A stretch of DNA of 7,705 nucleotides from an uncultured Collinsella sp. (GTDB lineage: Bacteria; Actinomycetota; Coriobacteriia; Coriobacteriales; Coriobacteriaceae), in NCBI GenBank assembly GCA_900542275.1, contig UQMW01000068.1, positions 1 through 7,705 on the forward strand. Direction: 5' to 3'. A program made the position numbers and the translations under genes. Position 1 is the first letter of the stretch. Each line of letters starts with the position of its first letter. Below, one piece after another: positions 1 through 4,622 of the stretch. The notes under the pieces are model-generated. The model worked only from the letters and a program-made list of their open reading frames with translations. It ran no database searches and had not been told where the DNA came from.

Positions 1-12
1 ATAACCCGGAAC

Positions 13-121
13 GTTAAGCCGGGAAACCACATGGGACACGGCCAGCCACCAAGACCCCGAACCGTTCCCCGGCTTAACAACAAACCCGGCTTAATCGCCG
101 TTAAACCGACATCGGTTTAAC
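13..121. repeat. Cluster of five GTTAARCCGR motif copies in mixed orientation
   Basis: A 10-11 bp motif recurs five times. GTTAAGCCGGG lies at 13-23 (+) and at 68-78 (-). A one-mismatch copy (ATTAAGCCGGG) lies at 85-95 (-). The GTTAAACCGA form lies at 100-109 (+) and 112-121 (-). The last two form a near-perfect palindrome, two 9-bp arms around CA at 101-120. The cluster stops exactly where recognisable IS3 orfB sequence begins (about 121). Repeated motifs at such a junction are typical of transposase- or recombinase-binding sites at an element end, but I do not recognise the element. An operator array or plasmid-type iterons are alternatives. The motif count is seen directly; the role is inference. 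Confidence 0.5.
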
Positions 122-436
122 TCGGATTGCGGCTCGCAATACGTGTCGCTGCTTCTGTCCAAGACCATGCGGGAGAACGGCATCCGGCCATCGATGGGGT
201 CGATCTCGTCGCCGCGGGACAACGCGGCCATGGAGTCGCTCATGGGCATCGTGAAGTCGGAATGCGCGCACGCGCGCACCTACGCCACGCGCGAGGAGGC
301 CGCGCTGGATCTGTTCGAGTACATCGAGGTAATCTACAATAGGGCGAGGATACATTCGGCGCTGGGCTACCTCAGCCCCGCCGAGTTCGAAGAGGCTAAT
401 TGGCCCAAGGGAAACAGCCGCTCGAAGGCGGCGTAA
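121..436 (+). pseudogene. IS3-family transposase OrfB, C-terminal fragment
   Basis: The frame is open from the junction at about 121 to TAA at 434-436. It encodes the C-terminal part of a DDE (rve-type) integrase core. Seen in the translation: a CGSQY segment near the start; then PRDNAAMESLMGIVKSE, which carries the region of the catalytic glutamate; then the family-typical RTYATREEAALDLFEYIE and YNRARIHSALGYLSPAEFEE. About 100 of the roughly 280 residues expected for OrfB remain, and the first catalytic aspartates are missing, so it cannot transpose by itself. The in-frame ATG at 167 and the alternative start at 143 are internal to the old gene, so no functional start is proposed. Confidence 0.8.
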
Positions 437-438
437 AA

Positions 439-465
439 GGTATCAATGGAATCGGGGTAGATTCA
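439..465 (+). repeat. Candidate right terminal inverted repeat of the IS3 fragment
   Basis: This segment begins two bases after the orfB stop codon and ends at the exact base where the neighbouring minus-strand orfA frame stops matching its family. Read inward from 465 it starts TGAATCTACCCCGATTCC, which shares the opening TGAA and the CCCC block with the other IS3 end at 721-744. The assignment comes from position and this partial similarity. Confidence 0.45.
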
Positions 466-662
466 CGAAGCTTGAGCTCCTGGGAGTAGCGGTTGCCCTT
501 CCTCGGCCTGTCTATGGCCCCGACGCCGCCTTGGTCGATCCTCTCCCTCCGAAGCTTCACGGTTGACTTCGTAAGGCCGAACTCGTGCTGCAGCATGGCG
601 ATGGTCGCGCCGTCGGCGTACCTGTCCGCAAAGCGCTGCTTGAACTCGGCGGAGTAATCCAT
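466..662 (-). pseudogene. IS3-family OrfA (HTH transposase subunit), N-terminal fragment
   Basis: The frame starts at ATG 662-660 and gives MDYSAEFKQRFADRYADG, then a helix-turn-helix (TIAMLQHEFGLTKSTVKLRR), GGVGAI, and the conserved YSQELKLR segment of IS3 OrfA. OrfA supplies the sequence-specific DNA-binding part that is fused by frameshifting to OrfB. After LKLR (about 466) the frame runs into the inserted IS end and loses similarity, so only about 66 of roughly 100 residues remain. The usual tryptophan after the HTH (TVxxW) is not present here. No Shine-Dalgarno is convincing; a G9 run lies about 14 bases upstream. It is not expected to be functional. Confidence 0.7.
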
Positions 663-720
663 GCTCAGCAAATCAACCCCCCCCCTAACGCAGAAGACCC
701 CTATAGGAGAAGCAGAACAT

Positions 721-744
721 TGTCTGTCCAACTATAGGGGTTCA
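721..744 (-). repeat. Candidate left terminal inverted repeat of the minus-strand IS3
   Basis: On the minus strand this reads TGAACCCCTATAGTTGGACA and four more bases. It lies 58 bases upstream of the orfA start, the usual place for an IS3 left end. The host-side DNA carrying the gmrSD-like promoter begins just to its right. Confidence 0.5.
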
Positions 745-827
745 CTGCAGATGCGGGTCTTCAATCTGTTCCCGCGCTCTCTGGTCCTATCGTGCCGTCA
801 TCAAGCACCTTATTTTATGCTGTGCAA

Positions 828-833
828 TATAAT
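828..833 (+). promoter_or_regulatory. Candidate -10 box of the gmrSD-like gene
   Basis: A perfect TATAAT lies 38 bases before the chosen start codon and predicts a transcript start near 841. The region 16-18 bases upstream (about 804-811) has no good TTGACA match, so it may be a weak or activator-dependent promoter. It lies outside the IS3 end, so it probably travelled with the gene. It argues against the upstream in-frame ATG at 839, which would sit at the transcript start. Confidence 0.45.
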
Positions 834-858
834 TCTGGATGCAAAAAGATACCTGCAC

Positions 859-863
859 GGAGG
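859..863 (+). promoter_or_regulatory. Shine-Dalgarno GGAGG fixing the gmrSD-like start
   Basis: GGAGG lies 8 bases before ATG 872. The alternative ATG at 839, eleven codons earlier in the same frame, has no comparable site. Confidence 0.75.
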
Positions 864-871
864 TTTCCGGA

Positions 872-2605
872 ATGTCCAAGCTCAACATCGACCAGAAAAC
901 GATCAAGCTGCTCCTCACAGATAAGCATTCAGACTTCCTCATCCCAGATTACCAGCGACCTTACGCCTGGGGCGAAGACGAGTGCGCAACGCTATGGGAC
1001 GATCTCTTCACCTTCGCGTTTCCCAACGACGACTGTGACGCCTTCAAAAGCACTAGTGATGAATACTTCCTCGGCCCCATTGTTACTTTCAAGAACGACG
1101 CAGGACAGCTTGAAATAATCGATGGCCAGCAGAGACTTACAACCATCATGTTGCTGCTTAGGGCGTTTTACGACAAGTTCGCAAACATGAAGGACAAGCA
1201 GTCAATTAAAGTGCGTGACTCGATTGCTGGCTGCGTCTGGAAGACCGATGAGTTCGACGACCCCGACATGGATGCGCTGAAAATTGATTCAGAGGTGGCG
1301 AGCGATTCCGACAAAGATGAGTTTCTAGATATATTGCGCCACGGCGCTGTGGGCCCCATGGCCCACAGCGCCTATTCACGCAATTACGCCTTCTTCTCTA
1401 AAAGAATGGCCGAAATGACAAGCGAGTGGCCAAGCTACATCGCGCTATTCGCCGCTCGCATTCTCAATAACGTAATCTTGCTTCCCATCGAGGCGGAATC
1501 CCAGGACACCGCGCTCAGGATCTTCTCGACTTTGAACGACCGTGGACTCCCATTGGCAGACGCTGACATCTTTAAGAGCCAGTTCTACAAGCGCTTCTCC
1601 ATCGAGGGCCGCAAAGACGAGTTCGTCACGCGTTGGAAAGCGCTCGAGGAAACAGCCAACCTCATTTTTAAACCAACCTCGGGCACGCCGCTCGACGAGC
1701 TTTTCACCCGCTATATGTATTATCGCCGTGCAAAGAAGGGCATCCGCGACACAACAACCAAAAGTCTACGCGACTTCTACAGCGACAGCTCGTACGAAAT
1801 TCTACGCGAGGACGCGACGCTCGACGATTTGGAGTCTCTGCTCGTTTTCTGGAAACGGGTTGGTGCGCAGGAGGGCTTTTCCGAGCGTGTAGCACGACGC
1901 CTATTCGTTCTCAATTACGCACCCAACGGCATGTGGGCTTATCTGTTGAGCACCTGGTTCCTGGCAAAGCGCAATACCAAAGGCGAGCTAGACGACAAGG
2001 AGCTCTACGATTTCCTTTGCTACATCACTGGATTCATCTACGCCTACTCACTTGAGCGTCCCGGAGTAAACGCTCTGCGCGGTCCCGTCTATCCCGCACT
2101 CATAGACATCGTAGAAGGTCGCAAGGTTGACTTTTCAGCCCATCTGTTCGACCGTGAAACAATTACGGGACGCTTCAGAAGCTATCAGTTCACCAACCAG
2201 CGTCGCTTCACACGATCGATGCTTGTTTGGTGGGCCTACTCAGATCCTAAGCAACCTCTCATGGACTTGGACACAACGCTCGAGATCGAACACATCTATG
2301 CAAGAAAGCGTAACGAGGTACACCCACTATCCAATCGCTCAAACCTTGAAGCACTAGGAAACAAGGCGATGTTGGAGAAGCGCGTAAACATTCGCGCCTC
2401 AGATTACCAGCTGTCGGATAAGCGCAAGTATTACGAGGGCTATGTGAACGATAAGGGCGTTGAGGTGTCGGGGACCGCTGTTCGCGAACTCGTGGAAATT
2501 GCGCGATGCGGCGACTTCGCCGAGAGCGACATCGAAACGCGCACCGAGCGAATCATCACTACTTTTGTCGAGTGGCTTGGCAAGTTGGGCCTGTTAAGGG
2601 AGTAA
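872..2605 (+). CDS. GmrSD-like type IV restriction endonuclease (DUF262 + DUF1524)
   Basis: This 577-residue protein is a single-chain member of the GmrSD family, which cleaves DNA carrying modified (for example glucosylated hydroxymethyl) cytosine in an NTP-dependent way. The N-terminal DUF262/GmrS-like part shows IPDYQRPYAW (about 24-33) and the diagnostic IIDGQQRLTT (about 82-91, DGQQR at 84-88), the proposed nucleotide-binding/hydrolysis signature. The C-terminal DUF1524/GmrD-like nuclease part shows IEHIYARKRN (H474) and LGNKAMLEKRVN (N497, N506), matching the His-Asn metal-dependent HNH-type motif, then SDKRKYYEG. The length fits fused family members and both catalytic motifs look intact. 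It stands alone: no methyltransferase lies nearby, as expected for type IV enzymes. It is convergent with the DUF3800 gene. A 13-bp perfect palindrome lies inside the frame at 1343-1372. The target modification cannot be read from sequence; a related DUF262-family defence role is possible. Confidence 0.88.
   Translation: MSKLNIDQKTIKLLLTDKHSDFLIPDYQRPYAWGEDECATLWDDLFTFAFPNDDCDAFKSTSDEYFLGPIVTFKNDAGQLEIIDGQQRLTTIMLLLRAFYDKFANMKDKQSIKVRDSIAGCVWKTDEFDDPDMDALKIDSEVASDSDKDEFLDILRHGAVGPMAHSAYSRNYAFFSKRMAEMTSEWPSYIALFAARILNNVILLPIEAESQDTALRIFSTLNDRGLPLADADIFKSQFYKRFSIEGRKDEFVTRWKALEETANLIFKPTSGTPLDELFTRYMYYRRAKKGIRDTTTKSLRDFYSDSSYEILREDATLDDLESLLVFWKRVGAQEGFSERVARRLFVLNYAPNGMWAYLLSTWFLAKRNTKGELDDKELYDFLCYITGFIYAYSLERPGVNALRGPVYPALIDIVEGRKVDFSAHLFDRETITGRFRSYQFTNQRRFTRSMLVWWAYSDPKQPLMDLDTTLEIEHIYARKRNEVHPLSNRSNLEALGNKAMLEKRVNIRASDYQLSDKRKYYEGYVNDKGVEVSGTAVRELVEIARCGDFAESDIETRTERIITTFVEWLGKLGLLRE
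1343..1372. repeat. 13-bp perfect inverted repeat within the gmrSD-like gene
   Basis: The arms GGCGCTGTGGGCC (1343-1355) and GGCCCACAGCGCC (1360-1372) are exact reverse complements around the 4-base loop CCAT. It is strongly GC-rich compared with the surrounding coding sequence and is read in frame as part of HGAVGPMAHSAYS, between the DUF262 motifs and the nuclease domain. It would form a very stable mRNA hairpin or DNA cruciform. No T-run follows, so it is not a classical terminator. Confidence 0.85.
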
Positions 2606-2918
2606 AACTTAATCCATCTTCGCTTATCGGTCTTGGACCCGGAAAAGCTCGTTGCTTTTGCTCAGTAGGCGGACGTTGCCGTCTACTGCGGTTGTGTGCC
2701 AAACGTTGGTGTCGGCACCCCGGAAAAGGGATGTGGCCACCGCCTAGAATCTTCAGTTACCACGCTGAGACGATAGGAGATGACCACATGGACGCACTGT
2801 AGCGCACGAAGCGCCCGTGACGCCATTGCTTGCGTTTCGCTTTCGCTGCTCGAAGCATGTCGCCTGGGGCTCCTAGCCGGAGGAGAGCTGACCGTTCCTT
2901 GCGAAGCCTCGGAACCAT
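2606..2918. other. Intergenic region between convergent genes; no convincing gene
   Basis: This 313-base stretch separates the 3' ends of the gmrSD-like gene (+) and the DUF3800 gene (-). It holds one hairpin (2663-2688) with no T-tract. An AGGAG at 2775-2779 has correct spacing only to a 4-codon frame (MDAL, then stop, 2788-2802). A 55-codon frame from ATG 2780 to 2947 has the AGGAG directly touching its start and resembles nothing I know. No intrinsic terminator for either neighbour is obvious. It may be the worn remnant of something else. Confidence 0.5.
2663..2688. repeat. 10-bp stem hairpin downstream of the gmrSD-like gene
   Basis: CAGTAGGCGG (2663-2672) pairs with CCGTCTACTG (2679-2688), with one G-T pair, around the 6-base loop ACGTTG. 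No U-run follows on either strand, so a factor-independent terminator is unlikely. It could stabilise the 3' end of the gmrSD-like transcript. Confidence 0.4.
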
Positions 2919-3593
2919 CTATATCCGCTTGCTGCGGGCTTGCTTGAGCCAGTTTCTCTTGAAAGATCCGATACCTCCGAAGAACTTGTTGTACGTCTCA
3001 CCGTTCTCCTTGGCCTGGTACTTGACCAAGGCGAGTTCGATGGTGCAGAGGTAATCCGCCACTTGCTCGAGGCGGTAGTCAGTCATCGAGGTCTTGCGGC
3101 GTCGGATGACTCCTTTTGAGAGAACCTTGTCCACTGAACGGTCGAGCGCTTGCTTGACGATGTCCTGGCCGTTGTCGTAATAGACCTTCGCATCGTCGAA
3201 GGACTGGAAGAAGCCCAAGTGCTCAACCATGGCGGAGGAGACGTCGCGCCCCATGCGCTCCATTAGCCTTGCCGGGTCTTCGAATTGGCTGCGGCGGTAG
3301 ACGAACATGACATAGGAGATGGGGAGCCTGCGGACAAACGAGGAGAAGTAGGCGAGCATGGCTTTGCGCTGCTCGATGCCGAGAAACTCATAGTCCTTAT
3401 GCCCGTTCATGAGGGACTCGGAGTGGAACGGGATATTGGGGAGGTCGGCCCTGGCGAGCTTGGCCTCATAGCCCGTGACCGCTTCGGCGATGCCGTCTGC
3501 CTGGTCGTGGAAGACGAGCGTGAGCAGATAGTAGCGAGCCTTGCCGCCGCGGTCGCCGCTCTCATCGACAAAGATGCTGAGCTCCTTGGCCAA
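2919..3593 (-). CDS. DUF3800 domain protein (predicted RNase H-fold nuclease)
   Basis: This 224-residue protein belongs to DUF3800. The N-terminal signature IFVDESGD (about 7-14) supplies the acidic DES motif that the family places at the start of an RNase H-like fold. Later come YYDNGQD (about 139-145) and the C-terminal EQVADYLCTIELALVKY helix, which matches the family's conserved Q-x-x-D segment. The start is TTG at 3593: an in-frame TAG lies just upstream, and AGGAG (3600-3604) sits 6 bases before it, so no ATG start is possible. The function is not established; these proteins recur in prophages, mobile elements and defence islands, and a nuclease role is inferred from the fold. It stands between the GmrSD-like and Gabija-like systems. 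Its leader contains a strong terminator-shaped hairpin (3625-3643), so expression is either very low or controlled by read-through. It could be a solitary accessory gene, not a system of its own. Confidence 0.8.
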   Translation of the reverse strand: MAKELSIFVDESGDRGGKARYYLLTLVFHDQADGIAEAVTGYEAKLARADLPNIPFHSESLMNGHKDYEFLGIEQRKAMLAYFSSFVRRLPISYVMFVYRRSQFEDPARLMERMGRDVSSAMVEHLGFFQSFDDAKVYYDNGQDIVKQALDRSVDKVLSKGVIRRRKTSMTDYRLEQVADYLCTIELALVKYQAKENGETYNKFFGGIGSFKRNWLKQARSKRI

Positions 3594-3599
3594 TGGGGA

Positions 3600-3604
3600 C
3601 TCCT
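3600..3604 (-). promoter_or_regulatory. Shine-Dalgarno AGGAG fixing the TTG start of the DUF3800 gene
   Basis: AGGAG on the minus strand lies 6 bases from the TTG at 3593-3591. With the in-frame TAG four codons upstream it leaves TTG as the only sensible start. Confidence 0.7.
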
Positions 3605-3613
3605 AATGGAATG

Positions 3614-3643
3614 GATAAAAAATAGCCGGGGGACTCCCCCGGC
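3614..3643 (-). terminator. Intrinsic terminator (minus strand) before the DUF3800 gene
   Basis: An 8-bp perfect stem, GCCGGGGG (3625-3632) with CCCCCGGC (3636-3643), and a 3-base loop are followed on the minus strand by TATTTTTTAT. It can terminate the upstream HTH pair (4125 to 3682). It also lies only 22 bases before the DUF3800 start, so any promoter upstream of it would have to read through. Confidence 0.8.
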
Positions 3644-3675
3644 ACTTGGAGGTAGCTCAATGAGCCACCAACAGC

Positions 3676-3684
3676 CTTATATCA
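3676..3684 (-). promoter_or_regulatory. Candidate extended -10 promoter (TGATATAAG) for DUF3800
   Basis: The minus strand reads TGATATAAG, which matches the extended -10 form TGnTATAAT at all but the last base. The predicted transcript start is about 3669, so the RNA would include the terminator hairpin before reaching the DUF3800 start. There is no clear -35. It overlaps the end of the broken HTH frame, so a chance match is possible. Confidence 0.3.
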
Positions 3685-3910
3685 TGCGCTAGCGGTGAAT
3701 GCAGGGGGGGGCGAGCCGGTACATGGCGTCGCGGCTGATGCGCAGCATCGCGCACGCCTCGTCGGCGCCGAATATCGCGTTGGTCGATGCGATGAGCCTC
3801 ACCTAGCTCCTGCTAATGCTCTTGGTCATGGTCTCCTCGAGCTCCTCTCGTCTCGAGGCTCCCTCGCATGCCCGGCCGCGGGCGGCTCCCGGGGCGGTCG
3901 CCGTCGTCAT
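3682..3910 (-). pseudogene. Second small HTH (excisionase-like) gene, disrupted
   Basis: ATG 3910-3908 overlaps the TGA of the preceding HTH gene (ATGA), a translational-coupling layout. The frame reads 35 codons ending MTKSISRS, meets TAG at 3805-3803, and continues in the same frame as VRLIASTNAIFGADEACAML, then RISRDAMYRLA, a clear helix-turn-helix of the HTH_17/excisionase type. It then meets a run of eight C (plus-strand G at 3704-3711). In the present frame it ends PPCIHR at TAG 3691-3689. In the frame one base shorter it reads PPAFTASA and stops at 3684-3682, which looks more like the family. The wing and the rest of the domain are missing. A GTG directly after the TAG (3802) has AGGAG four bases upstream and could re-initiate. 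Either a decayed gene or a switchable one; decay is more likely. Confidence 0.55.
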
Positions 3911-4125
3911 TTCCTGCCGCCCCTCGACTCGATGTAGGCGTCCACCGACGCCCTCGAAACCAGGAGCTTCCTTCCGAGCCTGTACGAGTCGATCTCTCCC
4001 GGCCAGATGAGGTCGTATGCCTTACTCCGGCTCGCCCCCATGTACTCCTGCATCTCGATCACCGTCATCCACTCGTCGCGGCCCCGGTTGCCCTCGGGCG
4101 CGGCGCATTTCGTAGCGTGCGCCAT
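3907..4125 (-). CDS. Small HTH DNA-binding protein, excisionase-like
   Basis: This 72-residue protein has a winged helix-turn-helix of the HTH_17/excisionase (Xis-like, MerR-fold) type at about 20-68: MTVIEMQEYMGASRSKAYDL is the HTH, IDSYRLGRKLLVSRASVDAY the wing and following helix. Such proteins bind direct repeats near element ends to bias excision, or act as small regulators. The start ATG 4125 has GGAGG (4131-4135) 5 bases upstream; a longer frame to 4218 lacks such a site. The stop overlaps the start of a second HTH frame (ATGA). The upstream region has two exact 12-bp direct repeats at 26-bp spacing, suitable as its own binding sites. A tyrosine or serine integrase is not visible in the window, so the excisionase role is inference. 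Confidence 0.7.
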   Translation of the reverse strand: MAHATKCAAPEGNRGRDEWMTVIEMQEYMGASRSKAYDLIWPGEIDSYRLGRKLLVSRASVDAYIESRGGRK

Positions 4126-4130
4126 GGTTG

Positions 4131-4135
4131 CCTCC
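4131..4135 (-). promoter_or_regulatory. Shine-Dalgarno GGAGG of the HTH gene
   Basis: GGAGG on the minus strand lies 5 bases before ATG 4125. It selects this start over the longer in-frame alternatives up to 4218. Confidence 0.7.
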
Positions 4136-4150
4136 AATCTTTCCGCGCGA

Positions 4151-4188
4151 TACGTCTGCGCGGTCCTGTGTGCGTTTACGTCTGCGCG
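4151..4188. repeat. Two exact 12-bp direct repeats upstream of the HTH gene
   Basis: TACGTCTGCGCG occurs at 4151-4162 and again at 4177-4188, a 26-base period. They lie 26 to 63 bases upstream of the HTH start codon. Position and pairing suit operator or Xis/integrase arm-type binding sites; no other exact copy was noticed in the window. Confidence 0.65.
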
Positions 4189-4236
4189 ACGATTGAACCG
4201 CCTGACGGCGATTGACACGCCCGACAGGAGCGGAGA

Positions 4237-4255
4237 TGGGTCGAGGTGGGTCGAG
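4237..4255. repeat. Tandem 9-bp direct repeat TGGGTCGAG
   Basis: TGGGTCGAG lies at 4237-4245 and 4247-4255, separated by one base. It sits in the same control region as the 12-bp repeats and the palindrome. It could be a further protein-binding site or simple slippage. Confidence 0.5.
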
Positions 4256-4293
4256 CTGGTCGGGCCTTCACGAAACGGCCATGAGCCGTACGC

Positions 4294-4310
4294 CTTAGCT
4301 GGCAGCTAAG
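4294..4310. repeat. 17-bp palindrome CTTAGCTGgCAGCTAAG
   Basis: There are 8-bp perfect arms around a single central base. It lies between the terminator of the gajAB-like unit and the HTH gene. The short centre makes an RNA hairpin impossible at full length, so a dimeric protein-binding site (operator or recombination core) is the better reading. Confidence 0.5.
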
Positions 4311-4314
4311 TCCC

Positions 4315-4345
4315 CGAAAAGCAAAAGGCGCCCGTGCGGGCGCCT
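4315..4345 (-). terminator. Intrinsic terminator of the gajAB-like transcription unit
   Basis: An 8-bp perfect stem, AGGCGCCC (4326-4333) with GGGCGCCT (4338-4345), and loop GTGC are followed on the minus strand by TTTTGCTTTT. It lies 20 bases after the last open frame of the unit and cleanly closes the minus-strand transcript. Confidence 0.85.
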
Positions 4346-4364
4346 GCCTAGGATCGAAGTTCGT

Positions 4365-4550
4365 TCAGTTGTGTTCGCAGTTGTGTTCGGAATGCTCGTC
4401 TTCCGCGGTGCTGTCGTCCGGGGTCCGGCATCTGTCGTTCGTCTCTTCTTTCGTGTTTGATGTTGCGTGTTCTGCGAGCGACCTTTCGAGGGCCTGCCGG
4501 CCCGTTGCCCCAGATGCACCCGGGTAAATGGTATCCATCCGTTGGGACAC
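4365..4550 (-). CDS. Unassigned small hydrophilic frame downstream of the helicase
   Basis: A 61-codon frame runs from GTG 4550 (internal ATG at 4538) to TGA 4367-4365, ending 20 bases before the terminator. The product is polar, with SLAEHATSNTKEETNDR in the middle and an acidic/His tail, EDEHSEHNCEHN, part of which comes from a 12-bp tandem duplication. It is in the same frame as the helicase gene, with no further stop between the helicase TGA (4625-4623) and this end. No good Shine-Dalgarno precedes the GTG. It could be a decayed C-terminus of an older gene; the VSQRM..DTIYP stretch faintly recalls a tyrosine recombinase tail, but this is weak. It could also be a small genuine gene. I do not recognise it. 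Confidence 0.3.
   Translation of the reverse strand: MSQRMDTIYPGASGATGRQALERSLAEHATSNTKEETNDRCRTPDDSTAEDEHSEHNCEHN
4366..4389. repeat. 12-bp perfect tandem duplication
   Basis: CAGTTGTGTTCG occurs twice back to back (4366-4377, 4378-4389), just before the terminator of the gajAB-like unit. It encodes the repeated EHN of the small frame's tail and covers its stop codon. Origin by slippage or by a junction event cannot be told apart here. Confidence 0.8.
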
Positions 4551-4622
4551 AGCCTGGCCAGGAAGATGATTATGCTGCGAGGGGATGGACGAGCGGCGCG
4601 GTTTGAGCGCCAGCCAAGGGCG

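Larger units (their letters stand above)
121..465 (+). mobile_element. IS3-family element, right-end fragment (5' truncated)
   Basis: This is the right-hand remnant of an IS3-family insertion sequence: the last third of the transposase frame plus the terminal region. The candidate right inverted repeat is 439-465. Read inward from 465 it begins TGAATCTACCCC, which suits the TGA...CCCC type of IS3 ends. The left side is lost at about 121, where the unrelated repeat cluster abuts. The right side abuts a second, oppositely oriented IS3 fragment. The order suggests that this IS inserted into the other one and was later truncated itself. The IS limits are inferred from the coding junctions and one end only, because the left end is not present to compare. 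Confidence 0.6.
466..744 (-). mobile_element. Second IS3-family element, left-end fragment (minus strand)
   Basis: This fragment reads leftward. Its outer end is at about 744. The segment 744 to 721 on the minus strand begins TGAACCCCTATAGTTGGACA, a typical IS3-family left terminal repeat (TGA..CCC...TTGGACA). It is followed by a leader of about 59 bases with a run of nine G (minus strand of 677-685), then the first 66 codons of orfA. The element is cut at 465/466 by the IS3 fragment to its left, so everything beyond early orfA is absent. The bases acccctatag (697-706) and ctataggggt (732-741) form a 10-bp inverted repeat inside the end region. Confidence 0.6.

Noticed and set aside
13..121. 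CRISPR array
   Set aside because: The repeats are only 10-11 bp, irregularly spaced and in both orientations.
677..685. C9 tract as a phase-variation switch
   Set aside because: It lies in the leader of a truncated, non-functional orfA fragment, so variation would have no product to control.
839..871. Upstream ATG start for the gmrSD-like gene
   Set aside because: It lies at the predicted transcript start and lacks a Shine-Dalgarno, while ATG 872 has GGAGG at 8 bases.
2780..2947. Plus-strand 55-codon frame starting MTTWTHC
   Set aside because: The AGGAG touches the start codon, the product is Cys-rich and unlike anything known to me, and its end overlaps the DUF3800 gene antisense.
3695..4215. 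Plus-strand frames of 64-115 codons across the HTH region
   Set aside because: They are antisense to HTH-coding sequence and show no domain; GC-rich DNA keeps such frames open by chance.
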